From contig DAOVMU010000030.1 in NCBI GenBank assembly GCA_030630585.1, positions 1 to 11,063 of the forward strand: DNA of 11,063 bases. Direction: 5' to 3'. The notes under the pieces are model-generated. The model did not search any database. It was not told the DNA's origin and saw nothing but the letters and a program-made list of their open reading frames with translations. Below are positions 6,243 to 10,979 of this stretch, piece by piece. Both the position numbers and the translations under genes were made by a program. Origin of the DNA: Candidatus Bathyarchaeota archaeon. Lineage in GTDB: Archaea; Thermoproteota; Bathyarchaeia; Bathyarchaeales; Bathycorpusculaceae. How positions within the stretch are numbered: the stretch's first letter is position 1; each line of letters opens with the position of its first letter.

Positions 6243-6596
6243 ATGGAATCGAAGATTCAAGAGTTCACGAAATGCCTCAGTTCATGTGATGTACGAAAGG
6301 GTTACCTAAGAGGTTTTGAGCTGTTCGAAGAATTTAGCGGAAGAAGTATCTATGAAACGATCAAACGACGTAGGGAAAATTTCAACAACTTTGATTCCAA
6401 AGCTGAAGGACAATTAGAGAGAGAAGTTGAAAGCTTCTATAACTGGTTGAAAGGAGTTAAAGGTCTTCAACCTAGCATCGCCTATTATTATTCAGTAGGT
6501 CTTAAGAGTTTGCTTGCGGGGTTTCCATTCGGTGTTGCAGTTGGATTGCTTTTCGGTATCATCTTAGATACGCATGCTGGACAAAGTCTACCCTAA
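6243..6596 (+). CDS. small protein with C-terminal membrane anchor, unknown function
   Basis: The 117-residue protein has a polar, helical N-terminal part (MESKIQEFTKCLSSCDVRKG, then a KRRRENFNNF stretch and a Glu-rich helix). One Gly-rich hydrophobic segment lies near the end (about 87-108, SLLAGFPFGVAVGLLFGIIL). A short tail follows, so a tail-anchored orientation with the soluble part in the cytoplasm is plausible. ATG 6243 follows GAGAGG seven bases upstream. A GTG at 6153 would add 30 residues that also look protein-like (SELQSELDLIREIS), so the start is uncertain. Two cysteines (C11, C15) might pair. No family was recognised, and the neighbours give no functional hint. Confidence 0.65.
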   Translation: MESKIQEFTKCLSSCDVRKGYLRGFELFEEFSGRSIYETIKRRRENFNNFDSKAEGQLEREVESFYNWLKGVKGLQPSIAYYYSVGLKSLLAGFPFGVAVGLLFGIILDTHAGQSLP

Positions 6597-6644
6597 CCAT
6601 AAAAAAAGTATAGAGAACTAGTTACATCGCGTGCTCTGTTCTGA

Positions 6645-6808
6645 GTCGATGGCTGCGAGTCGCGCGAAAACCGTTTTGAATGTCATAGACAGGATCCGGA
6701 GTATGTAGTCAAACTGTTGGAAATGAAAGAAAAGATTGATCAGATTGACCAACATAGCATTGATCCAAATAAACTTAAATCGATCTCCATCAATAGAAAT
6801 AAGAACGA
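6645..6808 (+). other. open frame running into the tRNA gene, possible gene remnant
   Basis: After a TGA at 6642-6644 a plus-strand frame stays open to the tRNA. It has a convincing charged, helical composition (QDPEYVVKLLEMKEKIDQID). The only start-like codon of note is TTG 6717, and the frame would continue through the tRNA, so it cannot be an intact gene as it stands. It may be the end of a gene cut when DNA next to the tRNA was lost or gained. A second frame from ATG 6649 gives only 19 residues. No integrase motif is visible. Confidence 0.2.
6774..6781 (+). promoter_or_regulatory. TATA-like box for tRNA-Ser
   Basis: CTTAAATC lies about 30 bases upstream of the first tRNA base, a usual place for an archaeal tRNA promoter with a short 5' leader. 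Confidence 0.4.
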
Positions 6809-6893
6809 GCGGGGTTGCCCTAGCCTGGCAGGGGGCAGGCCTGCTAAGCCTGTGGTCCTTTGGGCCGCGCGGGTTCAAATCCCGCACCCCGCG
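6809..6893 (+). tRNA. tRNA-Ser (anticodon GCU)
   Basis: An 85-base class II cloverleaf. The acceptor GCGGGGT (6809-6815) pairs with ACCCCGC (6886-6892). The D stem is CCCT with GGGG. The anticodon stem CAGGC/GCCTG encloses the loop CTGCTAA, anticodon GCT at 6843-6845, reading AGC/AGU. The long variable arm is GGTCC-TTT-GGGCC (6854-6866). The T stem GCGGG/CCCGC carries the loop TTCAAAT. The discriminator is G (6893), as expected for serine. There is no intron and no encoded CCA. It is much richer in GC than its surroundings, and a short T-run follows (6895-6898). Confidence 0.97.
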
Positions 6894-6894
6894 C

Positions 6895-6898
6895 TTTT
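6895..6898 (+). terminator. oligo-T stop for the tRNA transcript
   Basis: Four T residues start two bases after the discriminator base. Archaeal RNA polymerase terminates at T-rich runs, so this is the likely 3' end, though the run is short. Confidence 0.4.
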
Positions 6899-6967
6899 AT
6901 CAATGAATGGAAAGAAAAATCGAAAGAAAAACAGATTTTGAGATTCCCCGAAAACTGACGCGTCTTT

Positions 6968-7138
6968 CTAAGGTCTTACACATTCGGCTTTAGGTCTATA
7001 CGGTCGCTTTCTTGTTCGCTTTCGCTTGTGTCGTTCACATTCATATACGCGAACCAATAGCCATCCTTTGTCTTCATAGCTGCAGCCACATGGCAAGGTG
7101 ATCGTGTCCGTTGTCTTAGTTTGGGTTTTCTTTTTCAT
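6968..7138 (-). CDS. 56-residue basic Cys/His protein, putative zinc-binding, unknown function
   Basis: On the minus strand, ATG 7138 to TAG 6968-6970 encodes a Lys/Thr-rich start, then TLPCGCSYEDKGWLLVRVYE followed by C34-x2-H37 and a very basic tail (HKRKRTRKRPYRPK). C17-x-C19 with C34-x2-H37 could bind one metal ion in a short beta-hairpin, as in small zinc-ribbon-like archaeal proteins. The basic tail suggests nucleic-acid contact. A strong TATA box (GTTATAAACC) lies about 50 bases upstream, within a 23-bp element shared with the methyltransferase promoter. No clear Shine-Dalgarno site precedes the ATG. The family was not recognised; coding status rests on the composition, the metal-ligand spacing and the promoter. 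Confidence 0.6.
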   Translation of the reverse strand: MKKKTQTKTTDTITLPCGCSYEDKGWLLVRVYECERHKRKRTRKRPYRPKAECVRP

Positions 7139-7178
7139 TTTGGTTTTCTCTGTTTTTCTAACTAGTATGAAGATGAAC

Positions 7179-7201
7179 CTTTCTAGGTTTATAACTTTCT
7201 A
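7179..7201 (-). promoter_or_regulatory. shared promoter element, copy 1 (TATA box within CTAGG arms)
   Basis: The plus strand reads CTTTCTAGGTTTATAAC and then TTTCTA. On the minus strand the centre is GTTATAAACC, a good TATA box for the 56-residue gene at 7138. It matches 22 of 23 bases of the element at 7853-7875. Confidence 0.65.
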
Positions 7202-7252
7202 AATGAGTGCGCGCTAATCTCATGCGTTTAATGAATGTTTCTATGCTTGTAG

Positions 7253-7264
7253 CTTTCTAGGTTC
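7253..7264 (-). repeat. partial copy of the CTTTCTAGGTT element
   Basis: CTTTCTAGGTTC shares the first eleven bases with the two full elements but lacks the TATA part. It lies between the end of the methyltransferase gene and the 56-residue gene promoter, and could be an upstream binding site. Confidence 0.4.
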
Positions 7265-7294
7265 GTGGAAAATCTAGAAGTTTATGATTATCCC

Positions 7295-7828
7295 TTAGAC
7301 TCTCTTCTTGACTAAGGCTGTAACAGAATCTGACTTAGGGTGGATTATCTTCACCTGATAATTTTCTCGTGGAATGTTGTCGACCACCATTTTTGGACCT
7401 GAGAAATCGTAGTTGTGGAAGAAAACTGCCGTTTCATTGTGCATAAGGCATTTTGAATTCTCCCAATCACTCTTCACCGTTGCATGAGAATGACCTCCAT
7501 CGATGAAGATCAGGCTCATTTTGGGCAAGGTTTCCACAACTTCGGGAAGAGTTTCGACAGAATCTCCTTTGAAAAGCTTAAACTTACACTTCATCTCTTT
7601 CAGTTTCTGCCTCACTAGGCTAAGCTTAAAATCGTTGTTTCCTCCGAAAAGGTCAAATCCGTAATATTCCACCTCTTCAGGGGAAAAGTTTCGGATGGCA
7701 ACTCTTATCATATTTCTCGCGTTTTCACCATCTGCAACACCGATCTCCATCATTCTCTTACATTCATTCCTCTGGATATATTCATTAAGAAATGAATGCG
7801 ACCGATACCCTAACCGACTAGATCCCAT
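7295..7828 (-). CDS. class I SAM-dependent methyltransferase (Methyltransf_24-like)
   Basis: Predicted to transfer a methyl group from S-adenosylmethionine; the acceptor is unknown. The 177 residues show motif I at MEIGVADGEN (27-36), the acidic end of strand 2 at YYGFDLF (55-61), a GDSVETLPE loop (88-96), and the diagnostic LIFIDGGHSHATVKSDWE (106-123). AVFFHNYDF (134-142) follows. The D-G-G-H pattern is typical of the family related to cephalosporin hydroxylase and other small-molecule or sugar methyltransferases. ATG 7828 is the only early start in frame; a GGGAG lies directly against it, closer than usual. The TATA box (GTTATAAACC at 7861-7870) predicts a leader of about a dozen bases. 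No signal or membrane segment. It is transcribed singly. Confidence 0.85.
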   Translation of the reverse strand: MGSSRLGYRSHSFLNEYIQRNECKRMMEIGVADGENARNMIRVAIRNFSPEEVEYYGFDLFGGNNDFKLSLVRQKLKEMKCKFKLFKGDSVETLPEVVETLPKMSLIFIDGGHSHATVKSDWENSKCLMHNETAVFFHNYDFSGPKMVVDNIPRENYQVKIIHPKSDSVTALVKKRV

Positions 7829-7852
7829 CTCCCTTTCCCCATATGAAATGAA

Positions 7853-7876
7853 CTTTCTAGGTTTATAACTTCCTAG
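7853..7876 (-). promoter_or_regulatory. shared promoter element, copy 2 (TATA box within CTAGG/CCTAG arms)
   Basis: The sequence CTTTCTAGGTTTATAACT continues to CCTAG, so the TATA box (GTTATAAACC on the minus strand) is bracketed by CTAGG and CCTAG, a perfect inverted repeat at 7857-7876. It sits about 38 bases upstream of the methyltransferase ATG. Confidence 0.65.
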
Positions 7877-7961
7877 ACTAAGAAATGCAGAAGTTCATAA
7901 AATTTGAGCTTGGTTATAAAGTGGAAAGTTGGAACCTTCTTCTGCCAAGTCGCTCAGAAAG

Positions 7962-8396
7962 TCAAGCCATCTCTTTCTTAATCATTGCTGCTATTTCGAC
8001 TGCAATTCCAATGTTCTTTCTAAGCTCATCCATCTCCCGTGAAATACCCTTATAGAACTCTATCACTCCTCTGTCAACAGTTCTTAACAGAATTAGATTG
8101 GTAGGATAGAAATAATGGCCAAATGCATCTTTGCTTCGCAGGGACTCTTCATCTGAACCTTGAGGACGTTTTATATGTATTCGAGTGAAAACTACTTTGC
8201 TTCCATGCTTCTCCACTAGGCCTTTCGCCAATTCGTTCAGCTTTGGCTTCTGTTTTTTACACGCTGAGCATCCATCTCTGGTAATAGTGATAACGTAGAC
8301 TTTGCCGATTTCAGGAGCCAAGTAGTCTAAGTGAGATCTCCCTGTTTTGAAAATCTCCTTCTCAATCTTAGTGAATTCTATTGTGTTGATTGGCAT
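7962..8396 (-). CDS. thioredoxin-fold protein with CSAC active site
   Basis: Likely a cytoplasmic thiol-disulfide oxidoreductase. The 144 residues show a strand (KVYVITITR, 32-40) leading into the redox motif D-G-C43-S-A-C46-K-K, then a helix. The third strand is KVVFTRIHI (67-75), and Y97-P98-T99 should hold the cis-proline that faces the active site. The remainder is a helical C-terminal part (SREMDELRKN onward). The first 30 residues are an extra N-terminal segment without signal features. CSAC is not the usual CGPC, so redox potential and partner may differ. A TATA box 28 bases before ATG 8396 and no Shine-Dalgarno site point to a leaderless mRNA. It is divergent from the YkgJ-like gene at 8622, with 225 bases between them. 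Confidence 0.82.
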   Translation of the reverse strand: MPINTIEFTKIEKEIFKTGRSHLDYLAPEIGKVYVITITRDGCSACKKQKPKLNELAKGLVEKHGSKVVFTRIHIKRPQGSDEESLRSKDAFGHYFYPTNLILLRTVDRGVIEFYKGISREMDELRKNIGIAVEIAAMIKKEMA

Positions 8397-8417
8397 AGAT
8401 TTCTATCAACAAGAAAA

Positions 8418-8428
8418 GATATTTAAGC
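8418..8428 (-). promoter_or_regulatory. TATA box for the thioredoxin-fold gene (leaderless type)
   Basis: The minus strand reads GCTTAAATATC, centred 28 bases upstream of ATG 8396. Transcription should begin within a few bases of the start codon. Confidence 0.55.
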
Positions 8429-8621
8429 AATCTGCTGAAACAACAAGAAAAGCGCGGGCTTTGTAGACAAATAATGATTCCGGAAAAATCTTCTATTATA
8501 CGCTTTTGATAGTGATAGAAATAAGGAAAAGATGTTAAATCTGCGGCTAGAGCGCACAAAATTGTTAATAGCTTGTAATGCCTCTTGCTTTTTTCAGAAT
8601 CACTAAACTGCTGGGACAAAT

Positions 8622-9098
8622 GTGCAAGCTGTTCCATGGAGCCAAGTTAGATCTTGGCGCTGCAATATGTGCGGAATTTGTTGTAGACACTACGATGTGG
8701 TTCTCAAGTTTCCTGAATGGTTAAGCATTGTAAAGAATTTTGGAATTGAATATACCGCACCTAGCCTAGACAAGATTTTCTTGAGAAGAAGATCAGATGG
8801 CTCCTGCACTTTTCTACTCGAAACCCCAAAAGCATCATTTTGTGGTTTGCAACATGCAAAGCCAAAAGCCTGCAAACTCTGGCCCTTCAAAGTCTTGAAT
8901 CGACCAAAGTTTGGCAACCCTAACAAAGCAGCTTATCATTACCGTGATCGAAAACTCTTCATTTACGTAGATCCAGCATGTACCGGTCTAAGACTAGGTG
9001 AGCCAACTCGAGAGTTTGTCTATTCTGTAATCCCGGAATTCATAGAAATCGCCCTTAACTCGTGTCGAAGGCAGTTCAAGACTACAGCTGTTTTGTGA
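8622..9098 (+). CDS. YkgJ-family cysteine-cluster protein (putative metal binding)
   Basis: The 158-residue product carries the family signature C14-x2-C17-x2-C20-C21 near the N-terminus. Further cysteines are C62, C74, C84 (in ACKLWPFKV, the usual C-x2-x-P-F block) and C120. Family members are predicted to chelate zinc or an iron-sulfur centre; their reaction is mostly unknown. The GTG at 8622 is the first possible start, because TAA lies six codons upstream in frame. An ATG two bases before it (8620) is out of frame. The ribosome site is weak (GGGA). A TATA-like TTGTTAATAG lies near 8561-8570. The divergent thioredoxin-fold partner makes a joint redox or metal role worth considering, but that is inference. 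Confidence 0.85.
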   Translation: MQAVPWSQVRSWRCNMCGICCRHYDVVLKFPEWLSIVKNFGIEYTAPSLDKIFLRRRSDGSCTFLLETPKASFCGLQHAKPKACKLWPFKVLNRPKFGNPNKAAYHYRDRKLFIYVDPACTGLRLGEPTREFVYSVIPEFIEIALNSCRRQFKTTAVL

Positions 9099-9267
9099 CC
9101 ACTCTGGTGTGTGCTGAAATGTCACAAATGTGAATTTGAAACGTTAGTTGATGTTTCAGTTCGTTATTTCTAATCGTCGTCATTCTTCTACAGAATGCAA
9201 AATCAAAAGAATTCTGTATTTCATATGTGTTAATGCGAAAATGATGAAACAAGATGTGTTGCGTGTG

Positions 9268-9280
9268 CTTTCTAGGTTTA
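9268..9280. repeat. partial copy of the CTTTCTAGGTTTA element
   Basis: CTTTCTAGGTTTA matches the first 13 bases of the elements at 7179 and 7853, but the following bases (GGACTTTTT) do not form the TATA box. It lies between the YkgJ-like gene and the heat-shock-type operon. The T-rich tract after it (9282-9296) could end the YkgJ transcript. Confidence 0.4.
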
Positions 9281-9307
9281 GGACTTTTTATTTTTCTAGA
9301 GGATTTT

Positions 9308-9361
9308 ATTACCATGTAGTAACATCTATATATTACCCTTCGGTAATTACTTTGCGGTAAT
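9308..9361 (+). promoter_or_regulatory. promoter with inverted-repeat operator for the regulator-hsp20 operon
   Basis: TATATA lies at 9327-9332. ATTACC (9332-9337) and GGTAAT (9342-9347) form a perfect inverted repeat with a 4-base spacer directly after the box. Another ATTACC occurs at 9308-9313 and another GGTAAT at 9356-9361, near the predicted transcription start. Four half-sites around the TATA box and start fit a repressor that blocks polymerase or TBP/TFB recruitment. The wHTH protein encoded directly downstream is the obvious candidate, giving autoregulation. Confidence 0.7.
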
Positions 9362-9376
9362 AAAAGGCGAGGCTAC

Positions 9377-9790
9377 ATGAAGTTGAAACTGCAGTTAGTG
9401 CGAGATGGGGAGATAATATTCGAAATGCCACTTTCCCCTGGGGACTGGCCGAGGAAGCAACTGGAAAAAGAATTCAATGCTTTCGAAGAGCATTTTCACA
9501 GATTTTCCAAGATGTTCGATGCTTTGTCCAACGAGACCCGTATGAGGATGATGAGACGGCTTGTGGAGGAAGAAGATCGTACAATGAGCTTTGCAGATTT
9601 TATGCGAGACTTAGATTTGAATCCAAAAATCGTATGGGAAAACTCAAAAAAGCTGAGGGACAGTGGATTTCTAGAGAAGACCAGTAGAGGACAGTATACC
9701 TGCTCAGAGTTCGGACAAACAGCCTTCCTCACGATGAGCCTCGCCTTACGCCGCCTAATGGAATTGCTAGAAGAAATGGAAAATTTTTAG
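9377..9790 (+). CDS. ArsR-like winged-helix transcriptional regulator, probable heat-shock repressor
   Basis: The 137-residue protein has an N-terminal beta segment (KLQLVRDGEIIFEMPLSPGDW, residues 4-24), a linking helix, then a winged helix at about 44-110. MFDALSNETRMRMMRRLVEE (47-65) is the helix 1-2 region typical of ArsR folds, SFADFMRDLDLNPKIVWENSKKL holds the recognition helix, and SGFLEKTSRGQYTCSEFG the wing. A C-terminal helix (LALRRLMELLEEM) should serve dimerisation. There is no ArsR metal-ligand cysteine pair; the only cysteine is C109. It precedes hsp20 by 14 bases in one operon behind an inverted-repeat operator, like the archaeal regulators Phr and HSR1. Start ATG 9377 has GAGG four bases upstream. 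Confidence 0.88.
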   Translation: MKLKLQLVRDGEIIFEMPLSPGDWPRKQLEKEFNAFEEHFHRFSKMFDALSNETRMRMMRRLVEEEDRTMSFADFMRDLDLNPKIVWENSKKLRDSGFLEKTSRGQYTCSEFGQTAFLTMSLALRRLMELLEEMENF

Positions 9791-9798
9791 GGAGGTGA
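9791..9798 (+). promoter_or_regulatory. Shine-Dalgarno site GGAGGTGA that sets the hsp20 start
   Basis: GGAGGTGA follows the regulator stop codon at once and is fully complementary to the archaeal 16S rRNA end. Six bases later comes CTG 9805, in frame with hsp20. No ATG, GTG or TTG in that frame lies near it. Confidence 0.8.
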
Positions 9799-9804
9799 AA
9801 AACA

Positions 9805-10407
9805 CTGTCAGATGAAGATTGGTGGTCAAGGCGGTTTAGTAGAAGACGGCCTTTCTTTGAAGGCAGCTTCTTCAGTGATATAGACGAAGTCTTCAGAGAA
9901 ATGGAAGAAATGATGGAAAGAGAATTCAAGGAACTTTCTAGAAAAGCTCCTCGAGATCTCATTCGAGAACGGACGCTACCAGACGGTACAAAAGTGAGAA
10001 GTTGGGGACCATTCGTGTACGGATACAGCATAACAATGGGTCCTAAGGGAAAGCCTAGAGTCAGACAGTTTGGCAACATCAAACCAGAAATCAGGATGGG
10101 GAGACCCCGCATCGACATCAAAGAAAAGAGAGAACCTCTAGCAGATGCAATGACCACGAATGGCGAAGTCAAAGTTGTAGTAGAACTTCCAGGAGTCGAC
10201 AAGAAAGACATTAAACTACACGGAACAGAAAAAAGTCTAACAATTTCCGTAGACACACCAGGGCGAAAATACTACAAAGAAATCGAATTGCCAGACAAGG
10301 TTAATCCTAAAGGAGCGAAGTCTTCATACAAAAACGGCGTCCTAGAAGTTACACTTCAGAGAATGAAAGAAGAGAAGCCTAAAGGTGAACCTATAAACAT
10401 AGAATAG
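9805..10407 (+). CDS. hsp20: small heat-shock protein Hsp20 (alpha-crystallin family), CTG start
   Basis: An ATP-independent holdase that binds unfolding proteins in the cytoplasm as oligomers. From CTG 9805 the protein is 200 residues. The N-terminal arm is aromatic and arginine-rich (SDEDWWSRRFSRRRPFFEG), followed by a long acidic helix. The alpha-crystallin domain lies at about 110-185, with VVVELPGVDKKDIKLHG (124-140) and the A-x-x-x-n-G-v-L block SYKNGVLEVTL (174-184). The C-terminal I197-N-I199 is the I-x-I oligomerisation motif. The first ATG in frame (9901) would remove 32 residues and leave a strong Shine-Dalgarno site without a start. The upstream part has a normal Hsp20 arm composition, so CTG is preferred. 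TGA at 9796-9798 blocks any earlier start. Cotranscribed with the regulator. Confidence 0.92.
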   Translation: MSDEDWWSRRFSRRRPFFEGSFFSDIDEVFREMEEMMEREFKELSRKAPRDLIRERTLPDGTKVRSWGPFVYGYSITMGPKGKPRVRQFGNIKPEIRMGRPRIDIKEKREPLADAMTTNGEVKVVVELPGVDKKDIKLHGTEKSLTISVDTPGRKYYKEIELPDKVNPKGAKSSYKNGVLEVTLQRMKEEKPKGEPINIE

Positions 10408-10437
10408 AGCGCGCTTCCCGTCACCGTACGCTTTCCC

Positions 10438-10444
10438 TTTTTTT
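10438..10444 (+). terminator. T7 run ending the regulator-hsp20 operon
   Basis: Seven T residues follow a C/T-rich tract 30 bases after the hsp20 stop. This is the usual archaeal intrinsic termination signal. Confidence 0.55.
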
Positions 10445-10570
10445 CTACTCTCGCCTCCTAGACATTATTTTACGCCCGCTCTCTAACCTAAACACAAACC
10501 TTAGAATTCTTTACAACTTTTTATTATGCGTCAGTACAAGTTAATAAAATCGAGAGAAATAATCAAGTTA

Positions 10571-10587
10571 CTAAGTTTATAGCTTAG
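10571..10587 (+). promoter_or_regulatory. TATA-like box bracketed by inverted repeat CTAAG/CTTAG
   Basis: CTAAG-TTTATAG-CTTAG is a perfect 5-base inverted repeat around a TATA-like core, about 30 bases before TTG 10610. The layout is like the CTAGG-bracketed TATA box at 7857-7876, though the arms differ. Confidence 0.35.
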
Positions 10588-10609
10588 TAAGTAAAAGAAA
10601 AACTGAGGT

Positions 10610-10759
10610 TTGTGTGCACGCCCACAGAAAGAACCAACAAGAATTGTTGACTTAGAGGTTGATGAAAAATGCAATGGCATGAGCGACAGCAATAGCAGCG
10701 CAGCACACAAACTCATATCGTGTAAAATTCCGCAGAGAAGAGTTTTTGGAACTCGTTAG
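10610..10759 (+). CDS. candidate 49-residue ORF, TTG start
   Basis: TTG 10610 follows GAGG closely and lies about 30 bases after a TATA-like box. It runs to TAG 10757-10759. The product contains KEPTRIVDLEVDEKCNGMSD, a Ser/Ala-rich centre and a basic end (KIPQRRVFGTR), with three cysteines. The family was not recognised. The antisense frame (10716 to 10531) also stays open, so coding status is doubtful. Confidence 0.25.
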   Translation: MCARPQKEPTRIVDLEVDEKCNGMSDSNSSAAHKLISCKIPQRRVFGTR

Positions 10760-10908
10760 CTAAACGAACGATAATCTATCACAGAAGAAGAATGCACTTC
10801 TTCGCCTCTGATGGCTTCGTGATGTATACATTTAAATGCAAAAACAGGGATTTCTCACAAAAAGTCCTGAATGCAATCGAGTTCTCAAATGAAGCATGGA
10901 AAGAGTGA
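10726..10908 (+). pseudogene. open frame of 60 codons, possible gene remnant; ATG at 10792 gives 38 residues
   Basis: The frame opens after TAA 10723-10725 and stops at TGA 10906-10908. It includes basic RTIIYHRRRMHFF and then DGFVMYTFKCKNRDFSQKVL. From ATG 10792 it would give 38 residues, with only a weak AGAAGAAG upstream. It overlaps the end of the 49-residue candidate in another frame. A run of eight T follows about 40 bases later. No family was recognised; it may be a fragment. Confidence 0.2.
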
Positions 10909-10946
10909 GTCAAGAACCTCATAGATAGCCGACTCAAACTCTCTCC

Positions 10947-10954
10947 TTTTTTTT
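10947..10954 (+). terminator. T8 run
   Basis: Eight T residues after a C/T-rich tract, in plus-strand orientation. It would fit the end of a transcript starting near 10600, which is indirect support for plus-strand transcription here. Confidence 0.35.
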
Positions 10955-10979
10955 GGGCGGGGAAAACTCATGAGCTTAG

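Larger units (their letters stand above)
10408..10979. other. 572-bp stretch without a confident gene
   Basis: After the hsp20 terminator this stretch has a TATA-like box inside an inverted repeat (10571-10587), two short plus-strand open frames (10610-10759 and 10726-10908), and a run of eight T (10947-10954) that could stop a plus-strand transcript. No recognised family, tRNA or repeat was found. Short plus-strand genes or remnants are the best guess. Confidence 0.4.

Noticed and set aside
8368..8637. Minus-strand open frame of 89 codons
   Set aside because: It overlaps the start of the thioredoxin-fold gene, its promoter and the start of the YkgJ-like gene, and its product is hydrophobic without pattern.
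9096..9170. Frame continuing after the YkgJ-like TGA with a CxxC (LKCHKCEFE)
   Set aside because: Considered as read-through or selenocysteine. It is only 23 codons, with no SECIS-like hairpin noticed and no start of its own.
9148..9360. Plus-strand open frame of 70 codons
   Set aside because: It runs through the TATA box and operator of the regulator operon, and its composition is not protein-like.
9729..10256. Minus-strand open frame of 175 codons
   Set aside because: It is the antisense of the Hsp20 gene, whose domains and motifs are certain.
10531..10716. Minus-strand open frame of 61 codons
   Set aside because: Low-complexity Leu/Phe/Ser composition, without a promoter or ribosome site; antisense to a somewhat better plus-strand candidate.
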